Source: Cannabis sativa
Taxonomy: Eukaryota > Streptophyta > Magnoliopsida > Rosales > Cannabaceae
Assembly: GCF_029168945.1 (NCBI RefSeq)
Contig: NW_026870043.1
Location: 9,988,501 to 10,052,500, forward strand
Length of the DNA: 64,000 nucleotides
Reading direction: 5' to 3'
Positions 53,247-62,216 of this stretch are shown piece by piece; within the stretch, counting starts at the first letter, position 1; each line of letters starts with the position of its first letter. A program made the translations under genes and the position numbers. The notes below the pieces were generated by a model, which was not told where the DNA came from, made no database searches, and worked only from the letters and a program-made list of their open reading frames with translations.

Positions 53247-54612
53247 GTGGCCGGCCATAGGTGTTAATGGGCCTTACTTGGATTTTGCAGTTTTCACAAT
53301 TTTTATTTCTATTTTCTCAAAAATGCCAATTTTCTAATTCTAACCTTTTAAATGCCAAAACTAATTATTTAATAACTAAAATAGATTATTAAATAATATT
53401 GTCATTTAATTTAATTATTAATTAGACATATAAAGTCTCTTAATTAATAAATAAACCTAGAATTTCTTTTCTTTACAATTTCACCCCTGCTTAGTGAAAA
53501 TTCACAAATCAGACATAGTCTAACTTTAGAATTATAATTGATTAATCACAAATCAATTATTGAGTCTTACAGGCAGTATAGTCTCAACTAGAATGGGGAC
53601 CATGGATCTATATGCTGAACTTCCAATAAATGAACCGAATTTACTAAGTAAATCCCTACTTATTAATTCCTCATTGAATCCACTCTTAGAACTTAGAATT
53701 GGACTCTCAGACTTATATAGAGCATATTATATGTTCCACGATATAGATATGCTATCTCATTTAACAATTTTTATAATCTTATTGTGATCAAAGATCCTCT
53801 ATATAGATGATTTACATCGAGATGGGTTAATTTTACCGTTCTCATCCCTCAACGTATTTTTCCCCTTAAAACACTTAGCTACCTGTAAATGATGTTTAGT
53901 GATCTAAGAATTAGTCACTTAAACAAAAGCTCATCCATTTACTTCTATTTAGCTAAGCTCGAAGGGAATCATCACTTGACTTCTATACACCAGTAGAAGC
54001 TATAGATTCCATATTTATGTTCAGCACTCCCACTCAATCATACTATCATGTTCCTAAAATATACGTATCACCCTGACGCAAAAGTAGGCTTAACTAATAA
54101 ATCAAAGAACATGAATAGCACTCCTGAGTTGAGCCTAAGCATATCAGGATTTAGATTCTTTTAATCTTAAGATCAACAACTGATATTGACTTGGAAAGAT
54201 ATAACAGTAAGTTTATAATATCTTAACTAAGTTCAATATCTGTCCAGTCCAATGTATACTCCATACATTCGAAACTAGTATACTTTACCAATTTCCTGGA
54301 AAGAACATAACACTTACTCCAAGTGTAAGTACACATCATCGCTGATTATCACATTAGTGTAAATCCAAAACACTGATCAAACAGGGACTTAGTCTTTTGA
54401 TTCATATAATCACAATCACATTCCACTGTGTTGACGATACTGTAATTGTGAATAAACATATGATCTGGACTTAACAGATTTTGTGTGTAAATGTAATAAA
54501 TATATTAAACCATTAGCATGTAAAATTTATGCAAACATAAATCACTTCAAATTTCTTATATTGATAACTAATCAGATTGTAAAGGGTTTTATTTAGGGCA
54601 CAAAACCCAACA
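53247..54612 (-). repeat. LTR fragment E (A1/C-outer subfamily)
   Basis: Minus-strand LTR lacking its left part, ending GGCACAAAACCCAACA. It begins mid-LTR directly after D, so D inserted into it. The sequence right of it is LINE coding DNA, so E inserted into the LINE. Whether it was a solo LTR or part of a full element cannot be seen here. Confidence 0.85.
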
Positions 54613-56087
54613 GAGATCTCCTTCACCAATTTGAGAGTGCTTCAGGCCAGAAAGTTAACTTGGGGAAGTCTTCTATTTTCTATAGTACTAATACTATGAG
54701 CCATGTTAGGGAAGACATCAATTCTTTATTACAGATGCCACAAGCAGATGATAGGAGCATGTACCTGGGCCTTCCTAGTACTATGGGGCGAAATAAGTCG
54801 CCATTTTTTGGGTTTTTTAAAGGATCGAGTCAGAAAAAACTCCAAGGTTGGGACTCTAAAGTACTATCCAGAGCTGGTAAAGAGGTGTTAATCAAGTCTG
54901 TAGTGCAAGCGTTCCCCAACTATGCCATGAATGTGTTTTTACTTCCATTGGAAATTAGTACAGATATCGAAAGTACTATGGCAAGGTTTTGGTGGAATAG
55001 TTCCTCAAAGGAAAATAAAGGCATACCTTGGATGTCTTGGGAGAGAATGTGTCATAGCAAGAACAATGGAGGTCTTGGTTTTCGTAACCTTCGTGATTTT
55101 AACTTGGCTCTTTTGGGAAAACAAGGTTGGCGTTTCCTCACAAGGCCCGAGTCTTTGGTTTCTCGTATTTTTAAAGCACAATACTTTCCTACTGGAACCT
55201 ATCTCTCGGCACCTATTGGAAATAATCCTAGCTTTGTTTGGCGAAGTGTTTGGGAAGCCAAATCACTAGTTCGTGCGGGGATTAGATGGAATGTTGGTAA
55301 TGGTTCTTCAATTTCTGTTTTGAACGAACCGTGGCTGCTTGATCCAAACAAGCCATTTGTTACGTCTTCACCCCCTGCCCTTCAACAAGCTCTAGTGTGT
55401 AATCTGATGTCGATGGACAAGAATTCTTGGGATGCAGAAATTCTAAAGGATCTATTTGATGATAGGGAGCAAAGGTTGATAAACCAGATTCCATTGTGTT
55501 CAAACCAGTCAAGTGATATCCTATACTGGTTTAAGGAGCCGACTGGAGTGTACACAGTTAAAAGTGCTTACCAATTGCTCCAATCTTTAAAAGGGCTGTG
55601 TGATGAGATGGAAGCATCAGTTTTTTGGAAGAGCTTGTGGTCTTTGAAGCTGCCACCGAAAATAAAAAACTTGATGTGGAGGGTCGGTTCTAATTGCCTT
55701 CCAACTCTTGTTCAACTCCCAACTAAGTGTGTTCCTGTCAATACAAGATGTCCTTTGTGTGAGGAGGTTGATGAGTCCATAACACACATCTTACTCACTT
55801 GTAGAGTGGTTAAACAGGTTTGGGAGAGAGTTGGTATTGGGACCTTGATGGCTGTTGCAGGTGATGGTTTTCTGGATTGGTGCATCAACGTTTTCAAGAC
55901 TTTGACAGCAGAAAAACAATGCCTTGCTACTGCACTTTGCTGGGCAGTTTGGGGAGCAAGGAATGATGTCGTATGGCAAGGGAAACCGGTTAATATTTCA
56001 GCTATAGTGGCTTCTGCAAAAACTTATCTTGATCAATGGCAACACGCTCAAAAAACTCAAATTGAGTCATCATGGGCTGATCTTTAG
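54613..56087 (+). pseudogene. LINE ORF2 fragment (RT C-terminus, zf-RVT)
   Basis: The frame is open from the E junction to TAG 56085-56087, about 490 codons. It begins with a stretch typical of plant LINE RT after the catalytic palm (FESASGQKVNLGKSSIFYS). It then has YLGLPSTMGR, the FWWNSS...WMSWERMC region, NGGLGFRNLRDFNLALLGKQ, and a zf-RVT cysteine/histidine domain (RCPLCEEVDESITHILLTC). These belong to the protein that performs target-primed reverse transcription. The N-terminal endonuclease and the RT active site are absent, so it is non-functional. Confidence 0.9.
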
Positions 56088-56560
56088 GACTATGATGGGA
56101 TGGAGCGTTGGATTAAACCACAATTTAATAGCATCAAGATCAACATGGATGCGGCTATTTTTGAAGGATAAAATCGGTTTGGAGGTGCTTTTGTTGTTAG
56201 AGACCATAACGGTTTACTCATTGAAGGCCATACTAAGTTGCACCTAGGCAATATTGCTCCGGCTGTTGCGGAGGCTTTGAGCTTTCGGGAAGCTTTAAGT
56301 TGGATTAAAAATCATCAGCCTTGTTCTGTATGGGTGGAACCGATTGTCTTCTGGTCATTCAAGCTTTAAGGAGTTCGACTAGTTTGTCTTCTTACTTTGG
56401 TTGTGTGATTCAGGAATGTAAAGCCATGTTGGCTAATTTATGCAATGTCTATTTTTTTTTTTTATAAAGCGGTCAGCTAATAGAGTCGCTCATGAGTTTG
56501 CAAGGGCGTCTTTATTTTATCCTGATTGTATTTTTCAGTATGGGAAATATTCCTACTGAG
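56088..56560 (+). pseudogene. LINE RNase H (RVT_3) remnant
   Basis: In the same frame past TAG: KINMDAAIFEG, then a TAA (56169-56171), FGGAFVVRDHNGLL, AEALSFREALSW. A one-base shift near 56342 moves the rest to another frame: TDCLLVIQALRSS, SYFGCVIQECK, KRSANRVAHEFARA. The Asp, Glu, Asp and His positions of RNase H are recognisable, but the gene is broken by at least two stops and one frameshift. Confidence 0.82.
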
Positions 56561-56631
56561 TTGTTGCCTATGTTGGTGACAGAATTTGAAGGTTAATAAA
56601 GTTTGATTTTCCTTTCAAATAATAAAAAAAA

Positions 56632-56833
56632 ACACAACTTGATATATCCTTTTTCAATAACACATTATTTAGTTTGGCAATAACACATTACTTAGTTTGC
56701 CAATAACACATTCGAGTTCAAAACCAATAAAAACAAATAATAGGAATATACTGACTTTGTCAAGAATCTATATTCTAGATCAATAACCATAACTTGATAT
56801 ACTGCCCAAATTAATAACCAATAACTTAATATA
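56632..56833. repeat. Short degenerate tandem repeats
   Basis: AT-rich DNA with three imperfect units of about 25 bp built on CAATAACACATTA.TTAGTTTG (56655-56712). Otherwise nothing is recognisable. Confidence 0.5.
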
Positions 56834-57669
56834 GGGTTCGTTTGGTATTGTATGCAGGATCAGACTGGATTGGACTAAAAAGAATTGTACTGGACTAGAC
56901 AAGATTAGATTATGCTGAAAGTAATCCTATATTTGGTTTAAGAATAGACTGGACTATTTTATTTATTTTTTTTTAGAAAAAAAAACCTAAATTAAAATAA
57001 AAATATATAATAATAAATTAAAATATATAATAATAAATAAATAAAAATAAATAATTCGCAGCAAAAAAATATTTAAATTATAAAATAAAATAATATATCC
57101 AATATAATAAGTATATATCATAAATATTTAATAAAATATTTTATCATATTTTTTATTTAATAAATAATTAAATAGTAAAATAAATATACTTAAATAATAT
57201 AAAATTATTTATGTTAAATACTAATTTGATCATTTATATAAATTTTCTAGTAATTTAAAAATAATATATAATTTTATTGTCATATTGTTTCTCTTAGAAT
57301 CTATTTAAGTAACGAATGTTTAATTAATAATATTTTAAATTTAAAAACTTATGTGTAATAATTTAAAATTATACATTTTCATTAATTTTAATAAATAAGT
57401 TTTTGATAAAAAAAATTATAAATAAATGTGTGATAATTTTTTTATTTAAATTTTTATTAAGTTTAAAATATAATAATAAAATCAAAATTAAGAAAACGAT
57501 AAAAAAAAAATCTCACCTGTATGGGATTATTTATCCCACCTGCTAGATGGGATAAATAATCACAAACAGATGAGATTAACTGCATTATCTAGACTTCTAA
57601 CATGTCCAAATATTGGATTAGACAAATTAACATGTCTAATCCAATCGAGTCCTGCGTACTAAATAGGCT
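56834..57669. mobile_element. Putative TIR/foldback element (MITE-like)
   Basis: The left end (GGGTTCGTTTGGTATTGTA, then TGCAGGATCAGACTGGATTG) is an imperfect inverted match to the right end (57630-57669; reverse complement TAGTACGCAGGACTCGATTG). The interior is nearly pure A/T and has no ORF. Near the right end are two perfect stem-loops: 57525-57561 (14-bp arms) and 57612-57645 (13-bp arms). I could not find a clean TSD, so the superfamily and exact ends are uncertain. Confidence 0.5.
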
Positions 57670-57822
57670 AGTAATAGAAAAAGAATCCGTAAAAAACCTT
57701 GGACATGCCGATTGTTTCAAAGGGATTGTAAATTTATCCATTTCACACACATTCCGTAAAGAAACATCTTTACTCCAACCAACACTTACGCTCCCACGAG
57801 AACCGCAGCCGCTATATTTTTC

Positions 57823-57924
57823 ATGGCCAATAAACTAAGAGTTGTGGCCAGCAAAATGGTGCGGCGTTTGCACCGGAATATCGGCAAGAGGAACCCTATT
57901 GATATTACTGAAACCCCTGATTAA
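57823..57924 (+). CDS. Possible 33-residue basic peptide ORF
   Basis: ATG 57823 to TAA 57922-57924 encodes a 33-aa peptide, strongly basic in its first 24 residues (MANKLRVVASKMVRRLHRNI) with an acidic end (DITETPD). It lies in the DUO1 5' flank, upstream of the promoter module. I recognise no family. It may be chance, a remnant of a gene, or a small peptide gene. The base composition here is less A/T-rich than its surroundings, which is the main reason to list it. Confidence 0.2.
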   Translation: MANKLRVVASKMVRRLHRNIGKRNPIDITETPD

Positions 57925-57999
57925 ATAATTATTTAATTATTTGTTTTTATTTGTCCCTTTAAATTTCTTTTTTGAATTCAAAGAAGCAAATAATTTAAA

Positions 58000-58106
58000 A
58001 CGTGGAGGGCATTTTTGTAATTGACTGTACATTTTTATAAATTAGAGAAAAAAGTGGAATTGTGGGCATTATAGTGGGAGTAGTGACCATAACCGCTCTC
58101 AACCGT
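58000..58106 (+). promoter_or_regulatory. ROD1-like promoter module of DUO1
   Basis: Four matches to DNGTGGV (ACGTGGA 58000, AAGTGGA 58052, TTGTGGG 58060, TAGTGGG 58072) are followed by two matches to YAACYGY (TAACCGC 58090, CAACCGT 58100). Published work on the eudicot DUO1 promoter, as I recall it, describes a module called ROD1. It has three DNGTGGV copies needed for male-germline expression and tandem YAACYGY sites through which DUO1 enhances its own transcription. The last motif is about 180 bp upstream of the ATG. The two YAACYGY sites start exactly 10 bp apart, one helical turn. Confidence 0.75.
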
Positions 58107-58247
58107 CACTACTAATAAGAAAATCGTAGTAACATTTCAGATATTGAGTTTCGAGTTTCAGAACATTCTAAAGACAAAAACTAAAAACAGGAAACACAGC
58201 GAAAACTTTTGTAGAGGGCCGGTGAGTTGGTCCGAAGTGTTGAGAGA

Positions 58248-58265
58248 ATGCCTGTACTTAGTTGA
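58248..58265 (+). CDS. Five-codon upstream ORF before DUO1
   Basis: ATG CCT GTA CTT AGT TGA ends 22 bp before the DUO1 ATG. If the transcript starts upstream of 58248, this uORF could lower or time DUO1 translation. The transcription start is unknown, so it may not be in the mRNA. Confidence 0.3.
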   Translation: MPVLS

Positions 58266-58287
58266 AGTGTGAGAAAAGAGTGAAAAA

Positions 58288-59645
58288 ATGGTAGGGAACA
58301 GAGAAGAAGGCATAAGGAAAGGGCCTTGGAAAGCTGAGGAAGACGAGGTACTAATTAACCATGTGAATAAGTATGGCCCCAGAGACTGGAGCTCCATTCG
58401 ATCCAAAGGCCTTCTTCAGAGAACTGGCAAGTCTTGCCGTCTCCGTTGGGTCAATAAGCTTAGACCCAATTTGAAAAAGTAAGATAATGACTTATATTCT
58501 CATTCTCTTCCAATCTCTATTTGCTTATATTATGTTATATAATCTGACATGAAAATGGGATTGTTCCTGAAATTTTTTTAGTGGGTGCAAGTTTTCATTG
58601 GAGGAGGAGAGGGTGGTGATAGAGTTACAGGCACAATTTGGGAACAAATGGGCTAGAATAGCAACCTATTTGCCCGGAAGAACTGATAATGATGTCAAGA
58701 ACTTTTGGAGTAGCAGGCAGAAAAGGCAGGCAAGGATTTTGCAAACACCTCCAACTCCCTCCAAATCACAGAAAAAACAGGTGGAAGTTTCTCGTGATCA
58801 CGAGGCTCCCAGTTTTGAGGTAAAGTCATATGCAGTTTGTTGTATGTGGTACCGGACTATTTTACTCATTTTTTTTTATTCCTCTCGTCTAAATGTGGTC
58901 TAAATGTGGCACTGTAAGAGGTAGGTGTGTGGTACGACTTTTTTTTTCGAATATTGTAAATAGATACTCCTTTTGCATTGTTTTTTGTTTCTTTTAAATC
59001 AAGTTGAAGGTGAAACATACAAGGGAAAATAGTGCAATAATTTACATGGGAGTTGAATGTTTGTTATATTGATGTAAGATCTTGATGTTGTCACTATTCT
59101 GGTTGGTTGGTTAATATTTGTCATTATATCATTAGGCTCGAAATATATCTCTTTCATCAGAAGGAGAATCATCATCAACATTCTTGCAAAGCTTATCATC
59201 GGGCATTCAGAATTCAGAGACGATCAAAATGTTGCCGCTACCAGATCTAGTCAATCCTTCTAGAATGTTTAATTTTGATCAAGATATTACAAATCATGCA
59301 GAGTTTAGCACTACTGAGAATAATCTCTGCATTGGCTCACAACAATTAATCCCTTTTCCTCCGGCATTACAGGCCCAGAGAGAACTCAAATTTTCATCAG
59401 AAGGCCAAGATCATTTGCCCATATTCACCGACCCTTATATCGACATGTTCAGCTCTATGGATTCTTCTAAACTTGGAAATGTTGCGGAATTTTCTTTTGG
59501 ACAACCGTTTCTTGAACCACTAGAAACTATTAGAACTGGTGTTGCAAGAGAGAAAATTGACTTGGAGCCTGACTGCTTCTTTGATGACTTCCCTATAGAC
59601 GTGTTTGATCAAATTGAGTTGCTTCCCAAATCATCACAGCAGTGA
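58288..59645 (+). CDS. DUO1: R2R3-MYB transcription factor DUO1 (DUO POLLEN1)
   Basis: Nuclear transcription factor that, in Arabidopsis, drives generative-cell division and sperm differentiation in pollen. Exons by GT/AG and phase: 58288-58478, 58582-58819 and 59136-59645, giving 312 aa (about 300 in Arabidopsis). The R2 repeat has W14, W34, W54; R3 has F68, W87, W106. The stretches KGPWKAEEDEVLINHV, GPRDWSSIRSKGLLQRTGKS and RPNLKNGCKFS are those I associate with DUO1, including the extra Lys (K67) before the first R3 aromatic residue. The exon 1-2 junction splits Asn64. The C-terminus is acidic (LEPDCFFDDFPIDVFDQIEL), as in the DUO1 activation region. An ROD1-like module lies upstream and a miR159-like site lies in exon 1. 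No lesion is seen; the exon 3 acceptor is by inspection. Confidence 0.92.
58387..58407 (+). promoter_or_regulatory. miR159 target site in DUO1 exon 1
   Basis: The 21 nt beginning TGGAGCTCC and ending GATCCAAA pair with miR159a from memory of its sequence. There is one mismatch (miRNA position 12) and two G:U pairs (positions 8 and 20), with the rest matched. It overlaps codons for W34 to K40 in R2. DUO1 is, as I recall, an established miR159 target in Arabidopsis, with the site at this same conserved codon stretch. Confidence 0.8.
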
Positions 59646-60259
59646 TTTACAGTGACATTAACATGAAATTCTTAAAAGCTTCTATTAGCCTTTTTACCAC
59701 TTACCTAGAATTTTACAAGAACCTTCTGATCTGGCAGTATTCTTTATATAAGGAAAGACTTCTGTTAACTCCTATATGATGACTTATTAATTGGTCGGTG
59801 TGCTTTATATATATACATGCTCATGATACATATTGTGATAATTAACTATCTACATTCTGTTTAGAGTTCTTGCTTATTAAGACATGAAAAAATTTCAAAA
59901 CACCTGGTCAACTATAATATAAAGTCACAATAATGATGTTGATTTGCTTTGAAGAATGTTAATTGAGTAACTTTCAATCCCCATCTACAATCTTGAAAGC
60001 ATAACTATATATACTTTTTTATTACTATAAACCACGACATGTTTGACACAGAAGATATCTTTTCCGCAACTGCATTGCATCGTTAATCAAACCCCCCCCA
60101 AAAAGGGCGAGCGCCGATACACGAAAATCAAATTAAACCAACAACAATAAAATACCAAGGACAAGAAATTGTGAGTAATTTGTTGCAATGCCATAAAAAA
60201 AAAATGAGTCTCAAAATAGCGCATAATGATTCTCACATGTAATCATCGTTGAAGACAGA
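59646..60259. other. Tail-to-tail intergenic region
   Basis: 614 bp between the DUO1 stop and the stop of the histidine-phosphatase gene. It should hold both 3' UTRs and poly(A) regions. I see no ORF or repeat; a short C-run lies at about 60092. Confidence 0.6.
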
Positions 60260-61274
60260 TCACTTGGTTCCTTCATCTTCATCAGTAATTGTGGGACCTA
60301 AAGGTATATATCGGATACCAGTGTGGCCTCTGTGTGTCTCTACCTGAAATTCTCCAGCTGTGTATGACTCGTCTATGTTGAAGATTGGCCGTTTTAAAAG
60401 TGCGTAGGCACAATACTCTACTTCATATACAGTAACACCCTTCATGAACTCCGACAATGCAACCCCAACGCCTTCCCCTGAACCCAAAGTTATAATATCA
60501 ATCAAATACAATTCAAACATAAATGGATATATAAATAATATCAAGGATCACAGCTGTACCATGAGTTACGAGAAGGAGGTTCTCGGTAGGATATTTGTCA
60601 GCAAGGGCTTTGACGACATGAGCATATCTATTTCTTGATTGGCTCACTTGCTCTGGCCACTTAGGCATCTGCAGGTTTATCAAGAAAAAGGATACATATT
60701 AGGCGAACACGACATGACAGTTTTGGTTTTGGGACCAATGAAAGAAGCCCAGAATTTCGCTTCTGACCTCGTTGTATACAGGTTCAACAGATCGATCCAC
60801 AGTTCCAGCTGGAAACAAAGCTTCCAACTCGGAAACTTTGAAACCGAACTCTCCATCTCGAGGAGCCGACTGGGGTCGAATAGCTTCGTTGTTTAGCATC
60901 TCGCAAAGTCCGTACTCGATCGAGACTTTGACTTTGGAGGTGTCAATCGGAACAGAGCCGCCGCCACTGGTCAAGGCATTAGGATCATCGACGAGAGCAA
61001 AGAGACCGGAGATGACTTCTACGGAGGTCTGAACACAACGAAGGAACGGCGACACGAAGACCCGGTGGATTGGGAAACCCAGGTTCTTTCGGAGGTTCCG
61101 ACCCGTAACGAGCGCCCGGGTTAGACCGGATTCGAACAAGGGTGGATCCCAGGGCCGCGTGGCTGTGGAGACCCAGAGGGGCACGAAGTTGTCCATGCGA
61201 TCGCCGTGCCTCATGACGACGACATTTTGGTAGCGACTGGGAGAGCCCTGTGTGATTGGTCCGGAGGAGTCCAT
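60260..61274 (-). CDS. Histidine phosphatase / phosphoglycerate-mutase-like protein
   Basis: Three exons by GT/AG and phase: 61274-60768, 60668-60560 and 60477-60260, giving 277 aa. The RHG motif (VVVMRHGDRMDN, with the nucleophilic His at residue 23) and the second catalytic His (LLLVTHGEGVGV, H205, coded across the exon 2-3 junction) place it in branch 1 of the histidine phosphatase superfamily. The segment FVSPFLRCVQTSVEVI supplies the phosphate-binding Arg. Plant members are annotated 'phosphoglycerate mutase family', but the substrate is generally unknown and glycolytic activity is unlikely. No membrane segment is seen. The start at 61274 places MDSSGP just before the domain; an in-frame ATG at 61346 would add 24 residues. 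The gene appears intact and is convergent with DUO1. Confidence 0.88.
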
Positions 61275-61665
61275 TGGCTGAGTAGGGAGAGAAATGGATC
61301 GGAGTTTGTGACTTTTTCTGGATGTTTGAGAGGAACAAGTGCGCAAGGGAATCTAGTACCAAATGGTAACGCAAGCATTACTAAGGGGAATTTCTTTGAT
61401 TGTTAATAAAACAATTCATATTAATTTTGACTCTACCTACTAATTTGTACCAATTAATTTTTTTTAATTACGTGAACTTCCTATTTTATCTTTTTTTCAA
61501 AACTAAAAAAAAAATTGTTAAAATTTAAATGTTCCACCCCTCTCTCTCCCTTCCCTCTCGTGCTCTCCATTAATGTTAAAGTAATTGGCCAAATATCAAA
61601 TCACTAAAGTATCCCTAATGCTCTTAACTATATTAACCAACTGTCAGATATGACGGTTGGTGGTC
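61275..61665 (-). promoter_or_regulatory. 5' flank of the histidine-phosphatase gene
   Basis: About 390 bp between the start codon and the LTR of copia element F. It contains AT-rich DNA and a pyrimidine-rich stretch (about 61534-61568, CTCTCTCTCCCTTCCCTCTC), a common core-promoter feature in plants. No clear TATA box was assigned. Confidence 0.4.
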
Positions 61666-62161
61666 TGTTGCTATTATTCAGCTACAACAATTGGTACTTA
61701 AGGTACCATTCAATCAATCTTGAAGTAGTGAACTTGGAGAAAATAAGAACAGTAAGAGAGAGAGAGAACAACTTGAGAGTTGTTGAGTAAGAAAGAGAGT
61801 TGCTTTGAGTGTTGTAATTGGGGTGACACATTGTCTGTGCTCATCACCATTAGAGGAGACAATTACAGAAGCTTTGCTTCCTAGTATGTGTAATTTGTAC
61901 AAGTTGTAATCTCTCAGTTTGAAGCTCAATTCATAAAGACTCTCAAAGCCATTATTGTGGTTGTTTCTGGCCGAGGATGTAGGCAAGGTAATTCATCATT
62001 ATCTTGTTCGAACCTCGTTAAATTGTGTGTGTTCTTGATGCTTGTTAATGCCTGTGATTTCTGGTTTATATTGCTGCATTTACACTACTTGAGTTAACTT
62101 GGTTTCATTGATCATTTTTGTGTTCTGTTTCATGTTCTTGCTGAGGTGTTGTTTCACAACA
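61666..62161 (+). repeat. 5' LTR of copia element F
   Basis: About 496 bp ending TTTCACAACA, directly followed by a PBS. The proposed start TGTTGC mirrors the end with a 5-bp inverted repeat (TGTTG/CAACA); an alternative start is TGTCAG at about 61652. This LTR family is unrelated to the 1.9-kb LTRs in the nest. Confidence 0.7.
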
Positions 62162-62163
62162 AT

Positions 62164-62175
62164 TGGCATCAGAGC
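62164..62175 (+). other. Primer-binding site of element F
   Basis: TGGCATCAGAGC, one mismatch from the initiator tRNA-Met PBS, three nt after the LTR. Confidence 0.85.
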
Positions 62176-62216
62176 ACAGGTTTCTTGGTGCAAGAACAGA
62201 ATCAAGAAAGTGATCC

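Larger units (their letters stand above)
54613..56631 (+). mobile_element. Non-LTR retrotransposon (LINE), 3' end
   Basis: Plant LINE ORF2 C-terminal part with RNase H and a short A-rich tail (about 56621-56631). The catalytic RT motifs lie left of the window. It is the oldest layer of the nest, since E interrupts it. Confidence 0.85.

Noticed and set aside
57602..57838. 78-codon plus-strand ORF near the TIR element
   Set aside because: It starts inside the element's terminal stem-loop and has no recognisable sequence.
61274..61346. In-frame upstream ATG adding 24 residues to the histidine phosphatase
   Set aside because: The inner Met sits just before the conserved domain as in the family; the extension is Ser/Lys-rich but has no clear targeting signal. 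It remains possible.
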